Assembly: GCA_910575075.1 (NCBI GenBank)
Contig: CAJTCY010000010.1
Location: 1 to 64,000, forward strand
Direction: 5' to 3'
Length of the DNA stretch: 64,000 nt
From: Lachnospiraceae bacterium
GTDB lineage: Bacteria > Bacillota > Clostridia > Lachnospirales > Lachnospiraceae
Each line of letters opens with the position of its first letter. Position 1 is the stretch's first letter. The notes beneath the pieces are model-generated. The model was not told the origin of the DNA and did no database searches. It was given only the letters and a program-made list of their open reading frames with translations. This document shows positions 45,992 through 56,142 of this stretch, in pieces. The position numbers were made by a program, and so were the translations under genes.

Positions 45992-46747
45992 ATGAAACAG
46001 AAGAATTATAAAATGATTATAGAATATGACGGTTCCCGTTATAAAGGCTGGCAGAGCCAGAAAAGTACAGATGTGACAATTCAGGGCAAATTAAACAGTG
46101 TGTTTTCTGCACTGGAAGGCAGTCCGGTACAGGTGCAGGGATCTGGCAGGACAGATGCCGGAGTTCACGCGGCGGGGCAGACAGCGAATGTACATCTTAC
46201 CGTGAAAATGGAGCCCTGGGAGATTAAGGAATATGTCAATCATTATCTGCCAGAGGATATCGGTGTGACAGAGATACAAGAGGCGCCAGAACATTTTCAT
46301 GCCAGATTTTCAGCGCGGAAGAAGACGTATTGTTATCGGATTTTCAACAGTGCTGATCCCAATGTATTTGAGAGAAAATGGATGTACCAGCTCAAAGAAC
46401 CTCTGGATCTTGCGGCAATGAAAGAAGCAGCGGAGTATCTTGTGGGCACTCATGATTTTGCAGGATTTTGCGCCAGAGCATCGAAAAAGAAATCTACGAT
46501 ACGGACTGTCTACCGGCTTGACATTCAGAAAAAACAGAGAGAAGTTGATATTGTGATTACAGGGGACGGATTTCTGTATCAAATGGTGCGCATTATTGCA
46601 GGAACTTTGGTTGAAATCGGGCTGGGAAAACAAAAGCCCCAGGATGTTGCCGGCATTTTGGAAGAGGGTGTGCGCAGCCATGCGGGAATAACCATGCCTG
46701 CAAAAGGATTGACACTCTGCAGTGTAGAATATGAAGAAGGAATATAG
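45992..46747 (+). CDS. truA: tRNA pseudouridine(38-40) synthase
   Basis: A 251-residue TruA that modifies uridines 38-40 in the tRNA anticodon arm. Start MIIEYDGSRYKGWQSQ, the catalytic Asp55 in GSGRTDAGVHA, FHARFSARKKTYCYRI, and the C-terminal GDGFLYQMVRIIAGTLVEIG are all family marks. recJ starts 3 bases after the stop, so the two are translationally coupled. Confidence 0.96.
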   Translation: MKQKNYKMIIEYDGSRYKGWQSQKSTDVTIQGKLNSVFSALEGSPVQVQGSGRTDAGVHAAGQTANVHLTVKMEPWEIKEYVNHYLPEDIGVTEIQEAPEHFHARFSARKKTYCYRIFNSADPNVFERKWMYQLKEPLDLAAMKEAAEYLVGTHDFAGFCARASKKKSTIRTVYRLDIQKKQREVDIVITGDGFLYQMVRIIAGTLVEIGLGKQKPQDVAGILEEGVRSHAGITMPAKGLTLCSVEYEEGI

Positions 46748-46750
46748 AAA

Positions 46751-48514
46751 ATGGAACAATGGGTAGTTTCTGCGAAAAAGGCAGATTTTAAAGGCATTGC
46801 GAAGCGGTTTGGCATTGACCAGGTGACCGCCAGGATCATCCGCAACCGGGAAGTGATAGGAGATCAGGCCATGGAAGAATATCTCCATGGAACATTAAAG
46901 GAGCTTCATGATCCTGGACAGATGAAGGATATCACGCGGGCAGCCAGGCTGCTGCAGGAAAATATCAAGAAAAATAAGCGGATTCGGATTCTGGGAGATT
47001 ATGATATTGACGGCATACAGTCTGTCTATATTCTGTATTCTGCTTTGAAACGATGCAGGGCGCAGGTAGACTATGAGATTCCTGACCGGATTACAGACGG
47101 CTATGGCGTTAATGAACGGCTGATCCGCCAGGCTCATTCAGAAGAAATTGACATACTGCTGACCTGTGATAACGGCATTGCAGCATACCAGGAAATTGAG
47201 CTGGCAAAAGAGATGGGAATGACAGTGATTGTGACAGATCATCATGAGGTGCCCTATGAAGAACAGGAAGACGGAGAACGGATTTACCGGATTCCTCCGG
47301 CAGATGCAGTGGTAAATCCCAAGCAGCCAGACTGTCCGTATCCGTTTAAAGGACTGTGCGGCGCAGCGGTGGCTTTTAAGCTGGTACAGGTATTGTACCA
47401 GGAGATGGGATTTCCAGAAAAAGAAGCTTTTTGCTATTTGGAAAATGCAGCCTTTGCCACAGTGGGAGATGTGATGGATCTTCAGGGAGAAAACCGTATT
47501 ATAGTGAAGGAAGGATTAAAGGCTTTAAACTGTACCGAAAATTATGGGATACGTGCCCTGGCTGCGCGCAACCAGATTCCGCCCGGAGGAATTAAGGCTT
47601 ATCACATTGGATTTGTGCTGGGGCCTTGCCTGAATGCCAGTGGACGCCTTGATACGGCAAAACGTGCCCTCCAAATGCTGCTGGCAGAGAATGTATTTGA
47701 GGCGGAAGAGTTTGCCGGAGAGCTGTATGATCTGAACGTGAGCCGTAAGGAGATGACAGAACAGGCAGTTTTACAGGCGCAGGAACTGGTGGAGCATACC
47801 TCTCTCAAAGAGGATAAGATACTGGTGATATATCTGCCAGATTGCCATGAAAGCCTGGCCGGAATTATTGCCGGACGTATTCGCGAACAGTATAACCGTC
47901 CGGTATTTGTGCTTACCAGATCAGAGGAAGGGGTCAAAGGTTCCGGGCGTTCCATTGAGCAGTATTCTATGTATGAAGAAATGACGAAATGTAAGGAACT
48001 GTTCTCGAAATATGGAGGCCATCCCATGGCAGCAGGCTTATCTCTGCCAGAAGAAAATGTAGCGCTTTTCCGGCAGAAATTAAATGAAATTACGACATTG
48101 ACCGATAATGATTTGAGAGGAAAAATAGTAATTGATGTTCCAATGCCTCTGGATTATATTACCAGGGAACTGATTGAGGAACTGAATATTCTGGAACCGT
48201 TTGGAAAGGCAAATGAGAAACCAGTGTTTGCGGACAAGAATATTCGCATTTTATCTATGCGGATTTTGGGTAAGAAACAAAATGTGTGCAGGATGCAGGT
48301 GCAAAGCGCTGGAGGCGGAGCATTTACGGCAGTATATTTTGGAAAGGCAGAAGGGCTATTGTCATTTTTAGAAGAAAAATACGGTCGCCAGGCGCTGGAG
48401 GCGGCGCTTGCCGGAAGAGACAGCGGAATACTGGTTTCTTTTGTATATTATCCAGAAATTAATACATATCTTGGCAGAGAAAATATCCAGATTGTAGTGA
48501 AAAAATATGCATAA
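46751..48514 (+). CDS. recJ: Single-stranded-DNA-specific exonuclease RecJ
   Basis: A 587-residue DHH exonuclease for 5' to 3' degradation of ssDNA in repair and recombination. Motifs: RIRILGDYDIDGIQSVYILY (DHH motif I), LLTCDNGIAAYQEIE, VTDHHEVPYE, a DHHA1 domain ending SKYGGHPMAAGLSL, and the C-terminal OB fold. It lacks the long C-terminal extension found in some Bacillus RecJ proteins. Confidence 0.95.
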   Translation: MEQWVVSAKKADFKGIAKRFGIDQVTARIIRNREVIGDQAMEEYLHGTLKELHDPGQMKDITRAARLLQENIKKNKRIRILGDYDIDGIQSVYILYSALKRCRAQVDYEIPDRITDGYGVNERLIRQAHSEEIDILLTCDNGIAAYQEIELAKEMGMTVIVTDHHEVPYEEQEDGERIYRIPPADAVVNPKQPDCPYPFKGLCGAAVAFKLVQVLYQEMGFPEKEAFCYLENAAFATVGDVMDLQGENRIIVKEGLKALNCTENYGIRALAARNQIPPGGIKAYHIGFVLGPCLNASGRLDTAKRALQMLLAENVFEAEEFAGELYDLNVSRKEMTEQAVLQAQELVEHTSLKEDKILVIYLPDCHESLAGIIAGRIREQYNRPVFVLTRSEEGVKGSGRSIEQYSMYEEMTKCKELFSKYGGHPMAAGLSLPEENVALFRQKLNEITTLTDNDLRGKIVIDVPMPLDYITRELIEELNILEPFGKANEKPVFADKNIRILSMRILGKKQNVCRMQVQSAGGGAFTAVYFGKAEGLLSFLEEKYGRQALEAALAGRDSGILVSFVYYPEINTYLGRENIQIVVKKYA

Positions 48515-48561
48515 GCTGAGGACATTTTTAAACACATTTTAGGCAGGAAAGGACAGGGCGT

Positions 48562-49488
48562 ATGAAAAAAATTGCGTTTAAATATCCATCGGCAGATGGA
48601 AGAACACAGATCCATGCAATAGCATGGAAGCCGGACCAGGGAGAGATTGCAGGAATTCTGCAGATCAGCCATGGGATGATAGAATACGTGGAGCGGTACG
48701 AGCCTTTTGCAGAGTATTTGACAGAAAAAGGATTTGTAGTTGCTGGCAACGACCATCTGGGACATGGTTTGTCTGTGGTTTCTCAGGATGACTGGGGATT
48801 TTTTGCACCAGAAAAAGGAAGCGATCTGGTGGTGGAGGACTTAAATTTTCTCCGTATGCAGATGCAGAAAGAATACCAGGACATTCCCTATTTTATGTTG
48901 GGACATAGTATGGGATCTTTTCTGCTGCGCAAGTATTTGTCAAAGTATGGAAGAGGACTTGCAGGAGCTGTTATTATGGGAACCGGCACGCAGAAAACGG
49001 TTACTGTGGCAGCAGGCAAGGCTTTGTGCAGATTTCTGGCGCTGTTTAAAGGCTGGCATTACCGCAGCCCGTTGGTGGACCAGCAGGTCTTTTCCGGAAA
49101 TAATAAAAGGTTTCAGGCTGGAAGCACAGACTCCTGGCTGACTAAGGATGCAGAAATTGTAAAAGCGTACAACAGCAATCCCTGCTGTACGTTTAAGTTT
49201 ACATTAAATGGATTTTATAATTTATTTGACACGATTCATTTCATCAATCGAAAAGGAAATATCCAGTCGATTCCCAGGGACCTTCCTATGTTTTTCGTCT
49301 CTGGTGAAGATGATCCGGTGGGAAATTATGGTACAGGTGTAAAGACAGCTTTTGATACTTATCGGAAAGCTGGGATAAAAGATATCACCTGGAAGCTGTA
49401 TTCTGGCGACCGTCATGAGATATTAAACGAGACGGATAAGGAAATTGTTTATGAAGATATTTACAAATGGCTAAGAAAGCATTTGTAA
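48562..49488 (+). CDS. Alpha/beta hydrolase, lysophospholipase-like
   Basis: A 308-residue serine hydrolase of the Hydrolase_4 (monoacylglycerol lipase-like) family. Oxyanion region QISHGMIEYVERYEPFAEYL, nucleophile elbow GHSMGSFLLRKYL, acid FVSGEDDPVG and His in GDRHEILNE. No signal peptide, so cytoplasmic. Substrate likely a lysolipid or other ester. It follows recJ by 47 bases with AGGAAAGG. Confidence 0.9.
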   Translation: MKKIAFKYPSADGRTQIHAIAWKPDQGEIAGILQISHGMIEYVERYEPFAEYLTEKGFVVAGNDHLGHGLSVVSQDDWGFFAPEKGSDLVVEDLNFLRMQMQKEYQDIPYFMLGHSMGSFLLRKYLSKYGRGLAGAVIMGTGTQKTVTVAAGKALCRFLALFKGWHYRSPLVDQQVFSGNNKRFQAGSTDSWLTKDAEIVKAYNSNPCCTFKFTLNGFYNLFDTIHFINRKGNIQSIPRDLPMFFVSGEDDPVGNYGTGVKTAFDTYRKAGIKDITWKLYSGDRHEILNETDKEIVYEDIYKWLRKHL

Positions 49489-49525
49489 AAATAATCGTAC
49501 GTTAGCGTGCAGAATGGAGGAGACT

Positions 49526-50662
49526 ATGAAAAAGCATATCAAACAATGTGCAGTGCTGTTTTTGGCTTGTGCGATAGCAGTTTTACAGCCAGCGCATATT
49601 TATGCGGAAGAGGAAAGCGGCCAGAGCAAAGCAGCTCTGCTGGAAGAGATGGGTGAAAGCCCGCAGGAGAACGACGAAGGCGCCCAGCCAGAAGCAGACG
49701 AAGACACCATGGACGAAGGTAACGGCGGTTCTCCGAAAGAAGCGAAAGAGGGAGAGCCGGAAACAGATGGCAGCTCTATAGAAGAGCCGGAAACAGATGG
49801 CAGCGGGGCGGACCAGGATGCTGTGGATGCCTCTGGACAGAAAGGTGAAGTAACAGAGCCAATTACTAAGGAAGATAAACCTTACCTTGCCCTGGGAGCC
49901 AATTTGACGCAAGGACAGAAGAATATCGTACTGAGCCTTCTGGGGATCAATCCGGCAGAACTGGAAGATTACGATGTCATTTATATTACAAATGAGGAAG
50001 AACATCAGTATCTGGGAGAATATGTGGCGGCTGATAAGATTGGCACACGTTCACTTTCTTCTGTTCTGGTGGTGAAGAGAGATAAGGGAAACGGAATTAA
50101 TATCACGACTAAGAACATTTCCTACTGCACCATTGGAATGTATAAAAATGCACTGATAACGGCAGGGATCACGGATGCAGACATTATTGTGGCAGGACCT
50201 TCTCCAATTTCAGGAACAGCAGCCCTGGTAGGAGTTATGAAAGCATATTCAGATATGACTGGAGAGAAGGTCACAGAACAGAGTATGGATACGGCATTGA
50301 ACGAGCTTGTTTTAACTGGTGATTTGGCGGATACGGTAGGAGATTCAGAGAAAGCGGAAGAACTGATCGCTTATCTGAAACAGGAAGTGATTGGGAAAAA
50401 TTTAAGTTCTGAAAGTGATATCCGCCAGGTCATTGATAAGGCGTGCGGCGAATTTGATATTCACTTGTCAGAAGATGAGATTGCACAGCTTGTGGAATTG
50501 CTGCAGAAGATTGGAAGTCTGGATCTTGATTTGGATTCCATCAAAGATCAGGCGCAGGAGCTATACGATAAGCTGTCTCACATTGATGCGGGGGGATTTT
50601 TTGATAAGGTGGCAGGATTTTTCCGTTCTATCATAGACTTTTTCAAAGGATTGTTTTCCTGA
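49526..50662 (+). CDS. Exported DUF1002 protein
   Basis: A 378-residue protein with a signal peptide (about 1-30, PAHIYAEE), a ~85-residue acidic repeat linker (EPETDGSS/EPETDGSG), then a DUF1002 domain: YLALGANLTQGQKNIVLSLLG, VIYITNEEEHQYLG, IGTRSLSSVLV and GPSPISGTAALVGVMKAY. Function of the family is unknown; it is common in Firmicutes. The C-terminus ends in an amphipathic helix (VAGFFRSIIDFFKGLF). GGAGGAG places the start at 49526, not 49514. Confidence 0.88.
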   Translation: MKKHIKQCAVLFLACAIAVLQPAHIYAEEESGQSKAALLEEMGESPQENDEGAQPEADEDTMDEGNGGSPKEAKEGEPETDGSSIEEPETDGSGADQDAVDASGQKGEVTEPITKEDKPYLALGANLTQGQKNIVLSLLGINPAELEDYDVIYITNEEEHQYLGEYVAADKIGTRSLSSVLVVKRDKGNGINITTKNISYCTIGMYKNALITAGITDADIIVAGPSPISGTAALVGVMKAYSDMTGEKVTEQSMDTALNELVLTGDLADTVGDSEKAEELIAYLKQEVIGKNLSSESDIRQVIDKACGEFDIHLSEDEIAQLVELLQKIGSLDLDLDSIKDQAQELYDKLSHIDAGGFFDKVAGFFRSIIDFFKGLFS

Positions 50663-50982
50663 GAAATTTCTGAACTTGTAAGGACCGGGGCTGTCGGGAA
50701 ATAGGCAGTCCCATAGAAAATATTTATTCTGTTAAGAAGAGATTGTACTTCTGCTTTCAATCAAGAAAGTATAGAGGCAAATTGCATTGAGTGAGATTAG
50801 AGAATGAAACTAATGTTGTGTAGTGCATATGTAGAGGGGCAGCTGAGAGGCTGCCTGTTTGCTGTGTGAAATATCATTAATTCATAAAAATATATATTTT
50901 TCGTGAAAAAAAGTTGCATAAAAAATATTTTATGATACAATAATGATAAGGAAAGATGAAAAGTGACTTGGAGGAATGAGCC
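50663..50982. other. Intergenic region before the defence operon
   Basis: 320 bases without a gene. A small stem (50838-50843 with 50850-50855) followed by TGTTT may be a terminator, and the right end carries the promoter of the AAA/RloB/hsd operon. This is the border between housekeeping genes and the defence island. Confidence 0.5.
50914..50941 (+). promoter_or_regulatory. Promoter of the AAA-RloB-hsdRMS operon
   Basis: TTGCAT (50914-50919) and TACAAT (50936-50941) with a 16-base spacer, about 40 bases before the ATG of the first gene. Confidence 0.6.
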
Positions 50983-52269
50983 ATGATTATAGAGGTAAGA
51001 GCAAAAAACTGTTATGCATTTAAGGATGACATTACATTTTCAATGAAAGCAGATATGCGAAATAAGAAATTTGGAGCCAATGTTCATAAAGAGAAAAATT
51101 TTAATGTGCTTAAAACGGTAGGAATATATGGTCCAAACAATGTAGGAAAAACCTGTTTGATTAAGTGCATTAGGGCAATAAAGAGAGTGCTTTTAAATAA
51201 GAAAAATGGTTTAATGCCTAATATATTTACTGAGAGTGATGTATGTGAGTTAGGTGTAACATTTATGTCATCTGGAAGAAAGTTTTCTTATGACTTTAAG
51301 TATGACGCAGAAAAAGAAGAATATATATATGAATCATTTTCTGAGATATTCAAAGATCAGTATAACAATGAAAAGGAAGTTTGCTGGTTGAAAAAGGATA
51401 CCATCAGTGAACTATATGAATGTATTGATGAAGCTGTGCAGACTATGATTCCAGTTGTATCGAAAAATAATTTGCTATGTTATGTAATAGATACAAGTAA
51501 ATTTGAACATATCAGCGAGATGAAGCAGATTCTTGTTGGATTTGCTGAAAAAATTGATATCATCAATATGAATAACATACCTATGCAGCATACGATTGAA
51601 CTTATGAAGAATAAGAATCAGTTACAGCAAAAGGTTGTTGAGTTCATAAAAAATGCAGATTTGTATATGGATAACTTTGAATATGTGGACATGGATAAAA
51701 TACAACTGAAAACTGGTGAAGATGATGAAAAGCCGGACGAGAAAGTACTTGATATTCCAGAAAATATTATGGATCAGATTAGACTGATTTCCACATATAA
51801 AGGAGTTCATGTACCAAGCATGTTATTTGATTCCACAGGAACAAAGAAGATTGCGGCTATTGCCAGCTATGTTATTGAAGCACTTGAACAGGGCAGAATT
51901 CTAGTTATAGATGAGTTGGATAGCAGTATTCATTTTAAGCTTACCAGGGCGATTGTTGCGATGTTTAATAATGAATTGAATACAAGTGCACAGATGATAT
52001 TTACAGTACATGATATTAACCTTATGGACTGTAAGAGAATGTTTCGGAAGGAGCAGATTTGGTTTGTTCATAAGGATGAAGAAGGTGTATATGTATATTC
52101 ACTTGCTGATTTTACTGCACAGCAGGGAGTGAGAGATACGACGGATGTTATGGAAAAATATAGGAAAGGTGCACTTGGTGCTTTACCTGATCCGGAATTG
52201 ATTAACTCTTTGTTTAGTATTAAAGGTGATGTAAAGGGGGATGATGCCGATGCCAAAAAAGCTCCCTAA
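50983..52269 (+). CDS. AAA family ATPase, RloA/AriA-like
   Basis: A 428-residue SMC/ABC-type ATPase of the AAA_15/AAA_21 group. Opening EVRAKNCYAFKDDITFSM, Walker A GPNNVGKT at 50-57, a central insertion, then FDSTGTKKIAAIASYV (signature-like), Walker B ILVIDELDSSIHF and the switch region FTVHDINLMD. Such ATPases act with a TOPRIM/RloB partner in defence (for example PARIS AriA, or the R-linked RloA). The next gene is such a partner and overlaps it by 20 bases. Together with hsdRMS it forms one operon. Confidence 0.85.
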   Translation: MIIEVRAKNCYAFKDDITFSMKADMRNKKFGANVHKEKNFNVLKTVGIYGPNNVGKTCLIKCIRAIKRVLLNKKNGLMPNIFTESDVCELGVTFMSSGRKFSYDFKYDAEKEEYIYESFSEIFKDQYNNEKEVCWLKKDTISELYECIDEAVQTMIPVVSKNNLLCYVIDTSKFEHISEMKQILVGFAEKIDIINMNNIPMQHTIELMKNKNQLQQKVVEFIKNADLYMDNFEYVDMDKIQLKTGEDDEKPDEKVLDIPENIMDQIRLISTYKGVHVPSMLFDSTGTKKIAAIASYVIEALEQGRILVIDELDSSIHFKLTRAIVAMFNNELNTSAQMIFTVHDINLMDCKRMFRKEQIWFVHKDEEGVYVYSLADFTAQQGVRDTTDVMEKYRKGALGALPDPELINSLFSIKGDVKGDDADAKKAP

Positions 52270-52885
52270 GTTTTTGGATAATCACAAAATCTGCATTATC
52301 TGCGAAGGCAATGAGGAATATGAGTATCTTAAACGCTTGAAAGATTTGAAAGTGTGGAACGAGCAATATGACATTTCATTAGTTAATGCTGGTGGCAATG
52401 GAAATATCCCTGCGAGGTATCAGGACCGATATCAAAATGGAGCAGACGAACTAGTGCTTGTATTTTGTGATACGGAAAAGAAACCTCATGAGCAGTATGA
52501 GGACATTAAACGCAAGATTAATGAGTTTCACAGTGTGGATAATGCTGCAGATGAAGTGATTATGTTTGGTAATCCCTGTACAATGCAGATTATATCCAAG
52601 CATTGGACCGATGAAAATCTGAAATCTCCGGCAAAACCGATGAATGCTCCCTTGATAAAGGAATATATCGGGGTGAAGAATTACAAAGGAAGAGCAGATC
52701 AGATTCAAGAAGTTATGGAACATGTTACTGAGGAGAATTATGGTGATATGCGCCAGCGAGTGAGGAATTTGGATTCGGATGATTCTGTTACTGGAAGCAG
52801 TAATTTTGGAAAGTTTATTAAGCTGTTTGAGAGTGATGACAGTGGGTGGATAGAGGAGATTAATAGAAAATTAGAGGAGGCGTGA
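52250..52885 (+). CDS. RloB-like / TOPRIM-like partner of the ATPase
   Basis: A 211-residue protein. The start KICIICEGNEEYEYLKRL, with Glu in C-E-G-x-E-E-x-Y, and the acidic FCDTEKKPHEQYEDIK match the RloB/TOPRIM pattern of defence nucleases; GNPCTMQIISKHW and GSSNFGKFI are further blocks of the RloB-type family. Expected role is the effector released or activated by the ATPase. The ATG at 52250 lies at the best distance from AAAGGGGG (52233-52240) and lies inside the end of the ATPase gene, so translation is coupled. hsdR starts 2 bases past its stop. Confidence 0.75.
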   Translation: MPKKLPKFLDNHKICIICEGNEEYEYLKRLKDLKVWNEQYDISLVNAGGNGNIPARYQDRYQNGADELVLVFCDTEKKPHEQYEDIKRKINEFHSVDNAADEVIMFGNPCTMQIISKHWTDENLKSPAKPMNAPLIKEYIGVKNYKGRADQIQEVMEHVTEENYGDMRQRVRNLDSDDSVTGSSNFGKFIKLFESDDSGWIEEINRKLEEA

Positions 52886-52887
52886 GA

Positions 52888-55800
52888 ATGAGCAATTTTA
52901 CCTTTCTTGAAACGCGTTGGTGCGACTTGGCAAGACTAGGTAGTCTGTCCGAGAAATACGTTTACTCAGATCCTAACACATCTATGATAAAGCAGGGAAT
53001 GTTAGCAGAAGTAATGGTAAAATATATGCTTGCTTATGATGGGATAAAGGAGCCGAATTATGACAATACACATGCAAATCGTATTCGCCTGTTAAAGAAG
53101 AACGAATTACTGCCGCATGAGATTGACAATACATTATATATTTTGCGAATAGACCGTAATAATGCAGCCCATAACGGAGCAGACGAGAGTGAAAAGGCAT
53201 TAAATAATCTGCCGCTTTTGTATGAACTTTGTGTATGGTATATGCAGACATATGGAGATTATGAGTACAATCCTGTAGGCTATGTCCAACCAGTGGACCT
53301 TACAATTAGTCTGGATGAATTGGAAAAGGAAAATAGGGAGTTGGAGGAGCGAAACAAAACGCTGCTTGTTGAATTGCAGCGAATTCAAAAGGACGGGAAA
53401 TCGGATCATGTAAGAAGGGCAATTGCTCATAAAAAAGCGATGAATGTAAAACTATCCGAAGCACAGACGAGAGAATTGATTGACGAGCAGCTTCGGAAGG
53501 TTGGCTGGGATGCAGATACGGATGAAATCCGTTATTCCAAAGGAGTTCGTCCTGCCAAAGGCAAAAATCTTGCGATTGCAGAATGGCCTACCGATTCCAA
53601 GACAGGCAATGGAGGGTATGCAGATTATGCACTCTTTATCGGAGAAAAAATGGTTGGCATTATTGAGGCGAAGAAGAAACATACGAATATTTCCTCAGTA
53701 CTGGATGGACAGTGTAAAGAGTATGCGAGAATGATTAAGGCAGAGCATGAAAAATATGTGCTGAAACAGTATGGCGAGTATAAGGTTCCGTTCCTTTTTG
53801 CGACGAACGGCAGGGATTACATAAAACAATATGAAGAAATGTCCGGCATTTGGTTTTTAGATACCAGACAGCCCTTTCATACATCAAAAGCTTTGGCAGG
53901 ATGGCCAAGCCCTCAGGGGATGGAACAGGATTTGGAAAGAGACATTGCAGAAGCGGATAGAAAACTTGCGGCTACTGGGTATGAGTTGTTAGAGGATTCA
54001 AATGGATTGGGACTGCGTTACTATCAGGTAGAAGCAGTCAGGGCAGCAGAGAAAGCCATTGCGGACCATAAAAATACGGTGCTGCTTGCTATGGCGACAG
54101 GAACCGGAAAGACAAGAACGGTTCTTGGCATGATATACCGTTTTTTGTCTGCGAAAAGGTTTAAAAGAATCCTCTATCTGGTTGACCGAACATCACTTGG
54201 AGATCAGACAATGGATACCTTCAAAGAGGTAAAACTGGAAGATTTAAAAACGCTGAATCAATTATATGATATCAAAGATCTTAGCGAAAAAGAATTTGAA
54301 AAGGACACTCGTGTACATATTGCTACGGTTCAGAGTCTGGTAAAACGTATTCTTTACAATGAATCGGACGTCAGCATAGGAGTGTCGGATTACGACTGCA
54401 TTATTGTAGATGAAGCGCACAGGGGATATATTCTGGATAAAGAAATGGACGAAGACGAAGTGCTTTACCGTAATCAGGATGATTTTCGCAGCAAGTACCG
54501 GGCAGTCATTGATTATTTTGATGCGGTTAAAATTGCCCTTACTGCCACGCCTGCGCTTCATACGACACAGATCTTCGGGAAACCGGTATATTCTTATAAT
54601 TACCGTACGGCTGTAGTGGACGGATATCTGGTAGATCATGATGCACCTCATATTATCAGGACAAAACTGAGTGAGGAAGGCATTGTATTTGAGGCGGGAA
54701 GTACCGCACCTATTTATGATCCTGTGACAAATACTGTTATGAACAGTGATGAACTGGAAGACGATTTGAAATTTGAGGTGGAGGATTTTAACAAAAAGGT
54801 TGTTACGAAGAGTTTCAATGAAACTGTTTTGGCAGAAATTGCCAAGGATATTGATCCGAACGAAAAAGGCAAAACACTCATATTTGCAGTTGATGATGCC
54901 CATGCAGATATGATTACAAGAATTCTCAAGGACTATTATTCAGAGCAGGGAGTCAGTGAAGAAGCTGTTATGAAGATTACGGGCTCTATTGAAAATGGAA
55001 ATCCTGTTAAAATCAAGGAAGCAATCCGGCGCTTTAAGAATGAGACCTTTCCCAATATCGTTGTAACAGTTGATTTGTTGACCACAGGCATTGATGTGGA
55101 AGAAATAGTGAATTTGGTATTTCTGCGCAGAATCCGTTCCAGAATCCTTTTTGAACAGATGCTTGGGCGTGCCACCAGACTGTGTCCAGAGATTGGGAAA
55201 GATCATTTTGAGATATATGATGCAGTAGGAGTATATCAGGCATTAGATCCGGTCTCCACTATGAAACCAGTTGTGGTGAATCAGACAGCGGGTTTTGATG
55301 ATTTGATTGATGGAATAGATCATCTGGAAAGTGACAGAGCAAGAAGGAATCAAGTTGATGTCATTATCGCTAAAATTATGAGAAACAAAAACAAGATGAC
55401 AGATGAATTCAGAGAGCAATTCAAATCTTTGTCCGGCGGCGAATCACCGGAAAGTTTTGCAGATGCACTTCGTAATATGCCGATTGATAAAGCGGTTGAA
55501 ACAGTAAAAAAGAGTCGGGAGGCATTTGCCTATGTGCGGGGAATTCATCAGGAAAGATCAAAGTTTATCAGTGATGCACAGGATGAGATTACCAGCCATG
55601 AAAGAGGGTATGGGGATGCTGTAAGACCAGAGGATTATTTAAGAGAGTTTCATGATTTTATAGATAATAATATCAATGAAATTGCAGCGCTTAATATTGT
55701 AGCAACCAGACCGAAAGAAATGACCAGAAAGTCATTAAGAGAGTTGAAATTGATTCTTGATAGGAATAATTTCAGCGAAACAAAGCTTCAGACAGCATGG

Positions 55801-56127
55801 AAACAGATGACAAATGAAGATATTGCCGCAGATATTATCAGTTTTATTCGTCAGAAAAGTATTGGGGATGCATTAATCAGCAAAGAAGAAAGGATTCATT
55901 CTGCTATTGAAAAGACGAAGGCAGCGCATCCGGAATTAAGCAGGGTACAGCTCAATTGGCTGGAGCGGATAGAAGCATATCTGCTAAAAGAAGTTGTGTT
56001 GAACAAGGAATCTTTTGAAGCGCCGCAGTTTAAAATTAAAGGCGGATATGCAGCGATAAATAAGGCATTTGGAAATAAACTGGATGCAATTATCGATGAA
56101 ATCAACAACCATATGTATACCGCATAA
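52888..56127 (+). CDS. hsdR: Type I restriction enzyme R subunit
   Basis: A 1,079-residue HsdR, the translocase and nuclease of a type I R-M complex. Order: a DUF4145-like N-terminal domain (1-150), a coiled coil, the HSDR_N nuclease with GYADYALF...GIIEAKK (PD-(D/E)XK, ~235-265), the SF2 helicase with ATGTGKT (Lys408), DEAH in VDEAHRGYILD, LTATPALHT and LGRATRLCPE, then the EcoEI-type C-terminal region. A GTG start at 52882 is possible, but GAGGAGG at 52874-52880 fits the ATG at 52888. hsdM follows after 15 bases. Confidence 0.93.
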   Translation: MSNFTFLETRWCDLARLGSLSEKYVYSDPNTSMIKQGMLAEVMVKYMLAYDGIKEPNYDNTHANRIRLLKKNELLPHEIDNTLYILRIDRNNAAHNGADESEKALNNLPLLYELCVWYMQTYGDYEYNPVGYVQPVDLTISLDELEKENRELEERNKTLLVELQRIQKDGKSDHVRRAIAHKKAMNVKLSEAQTRELIDEQLRKVGWDADTDEIRYSKGVRPAKGKNLAIAEWPTDSKTGNGGYADYALFIGEKMVGIIEAKKKHTNISSVLDGQCKEYARMIKAEHEKYVLKQYGEYKVPFLFATNGRDYIKQYEEMSGIWFLDTRQPFHTSKALAGWPSPQGMEQDLERDIAEADRKLAATGYELLEDSNGLGLRYYQVEAVRAAEKAIADHKNTVLLAMATGTGKTRTVLGMIYRFLSAKRFKRILYLVDRTSLGDQTMDTFKEVKLEDLKTLNQLYDIKDLSEKEFEKDTRVHIATVQSLVKRILYNESDVSIGVSDYDCIIVDEAHRGYILDKEMDEDEVLYRNQDDFRSKYRAVIDYFDAVKIALTATPALHTTQIFGKPVYSYNYRTAVVDGYLVDHDAPHIIRTKLSEEGIVFEAGSTAPIYDPVTNTVMNSDELEDDLKFEVEDFNKKVVTKSFNETVLAEIAKDIDPNEKGKTLIFAVDDAHADMITRILKDYYSEQGVSEEAVMKITGSIENGNPVKIKEAIRRFKNETFPNIVVTVDLLTTGIDVEEIVNLVFLRRIRSRILFEQMLGRATRLCPEIGKDHFEIYDAVGVYQALDPVSTMKPVVVNQTAGFDDLIDGIDHLESDRARRNQVDVIIAKIMRNKNKMTDEFREQFKSLSGGESPESFADALRNMPIDKAVETVKKSREAFAYVRGIHQERSKFISDAQDEITSHERGYGDAVRPEDYLREFHDFIDNNINEIAALNIVATRPKEMTRKSLRELKLILDRNNFSETKLQTAWKQMTNEDIAADIISFIRQKSIGDALISKEERIHSAIEKTKAAHPELSRVQLNWLERIEAYLLKEVVLNKESFEAPQFKIKGGYAAINKAFGNKLDAIIDEINNHMYTA

Positions 56128-56142
56128 GGAAGGAATTATATT

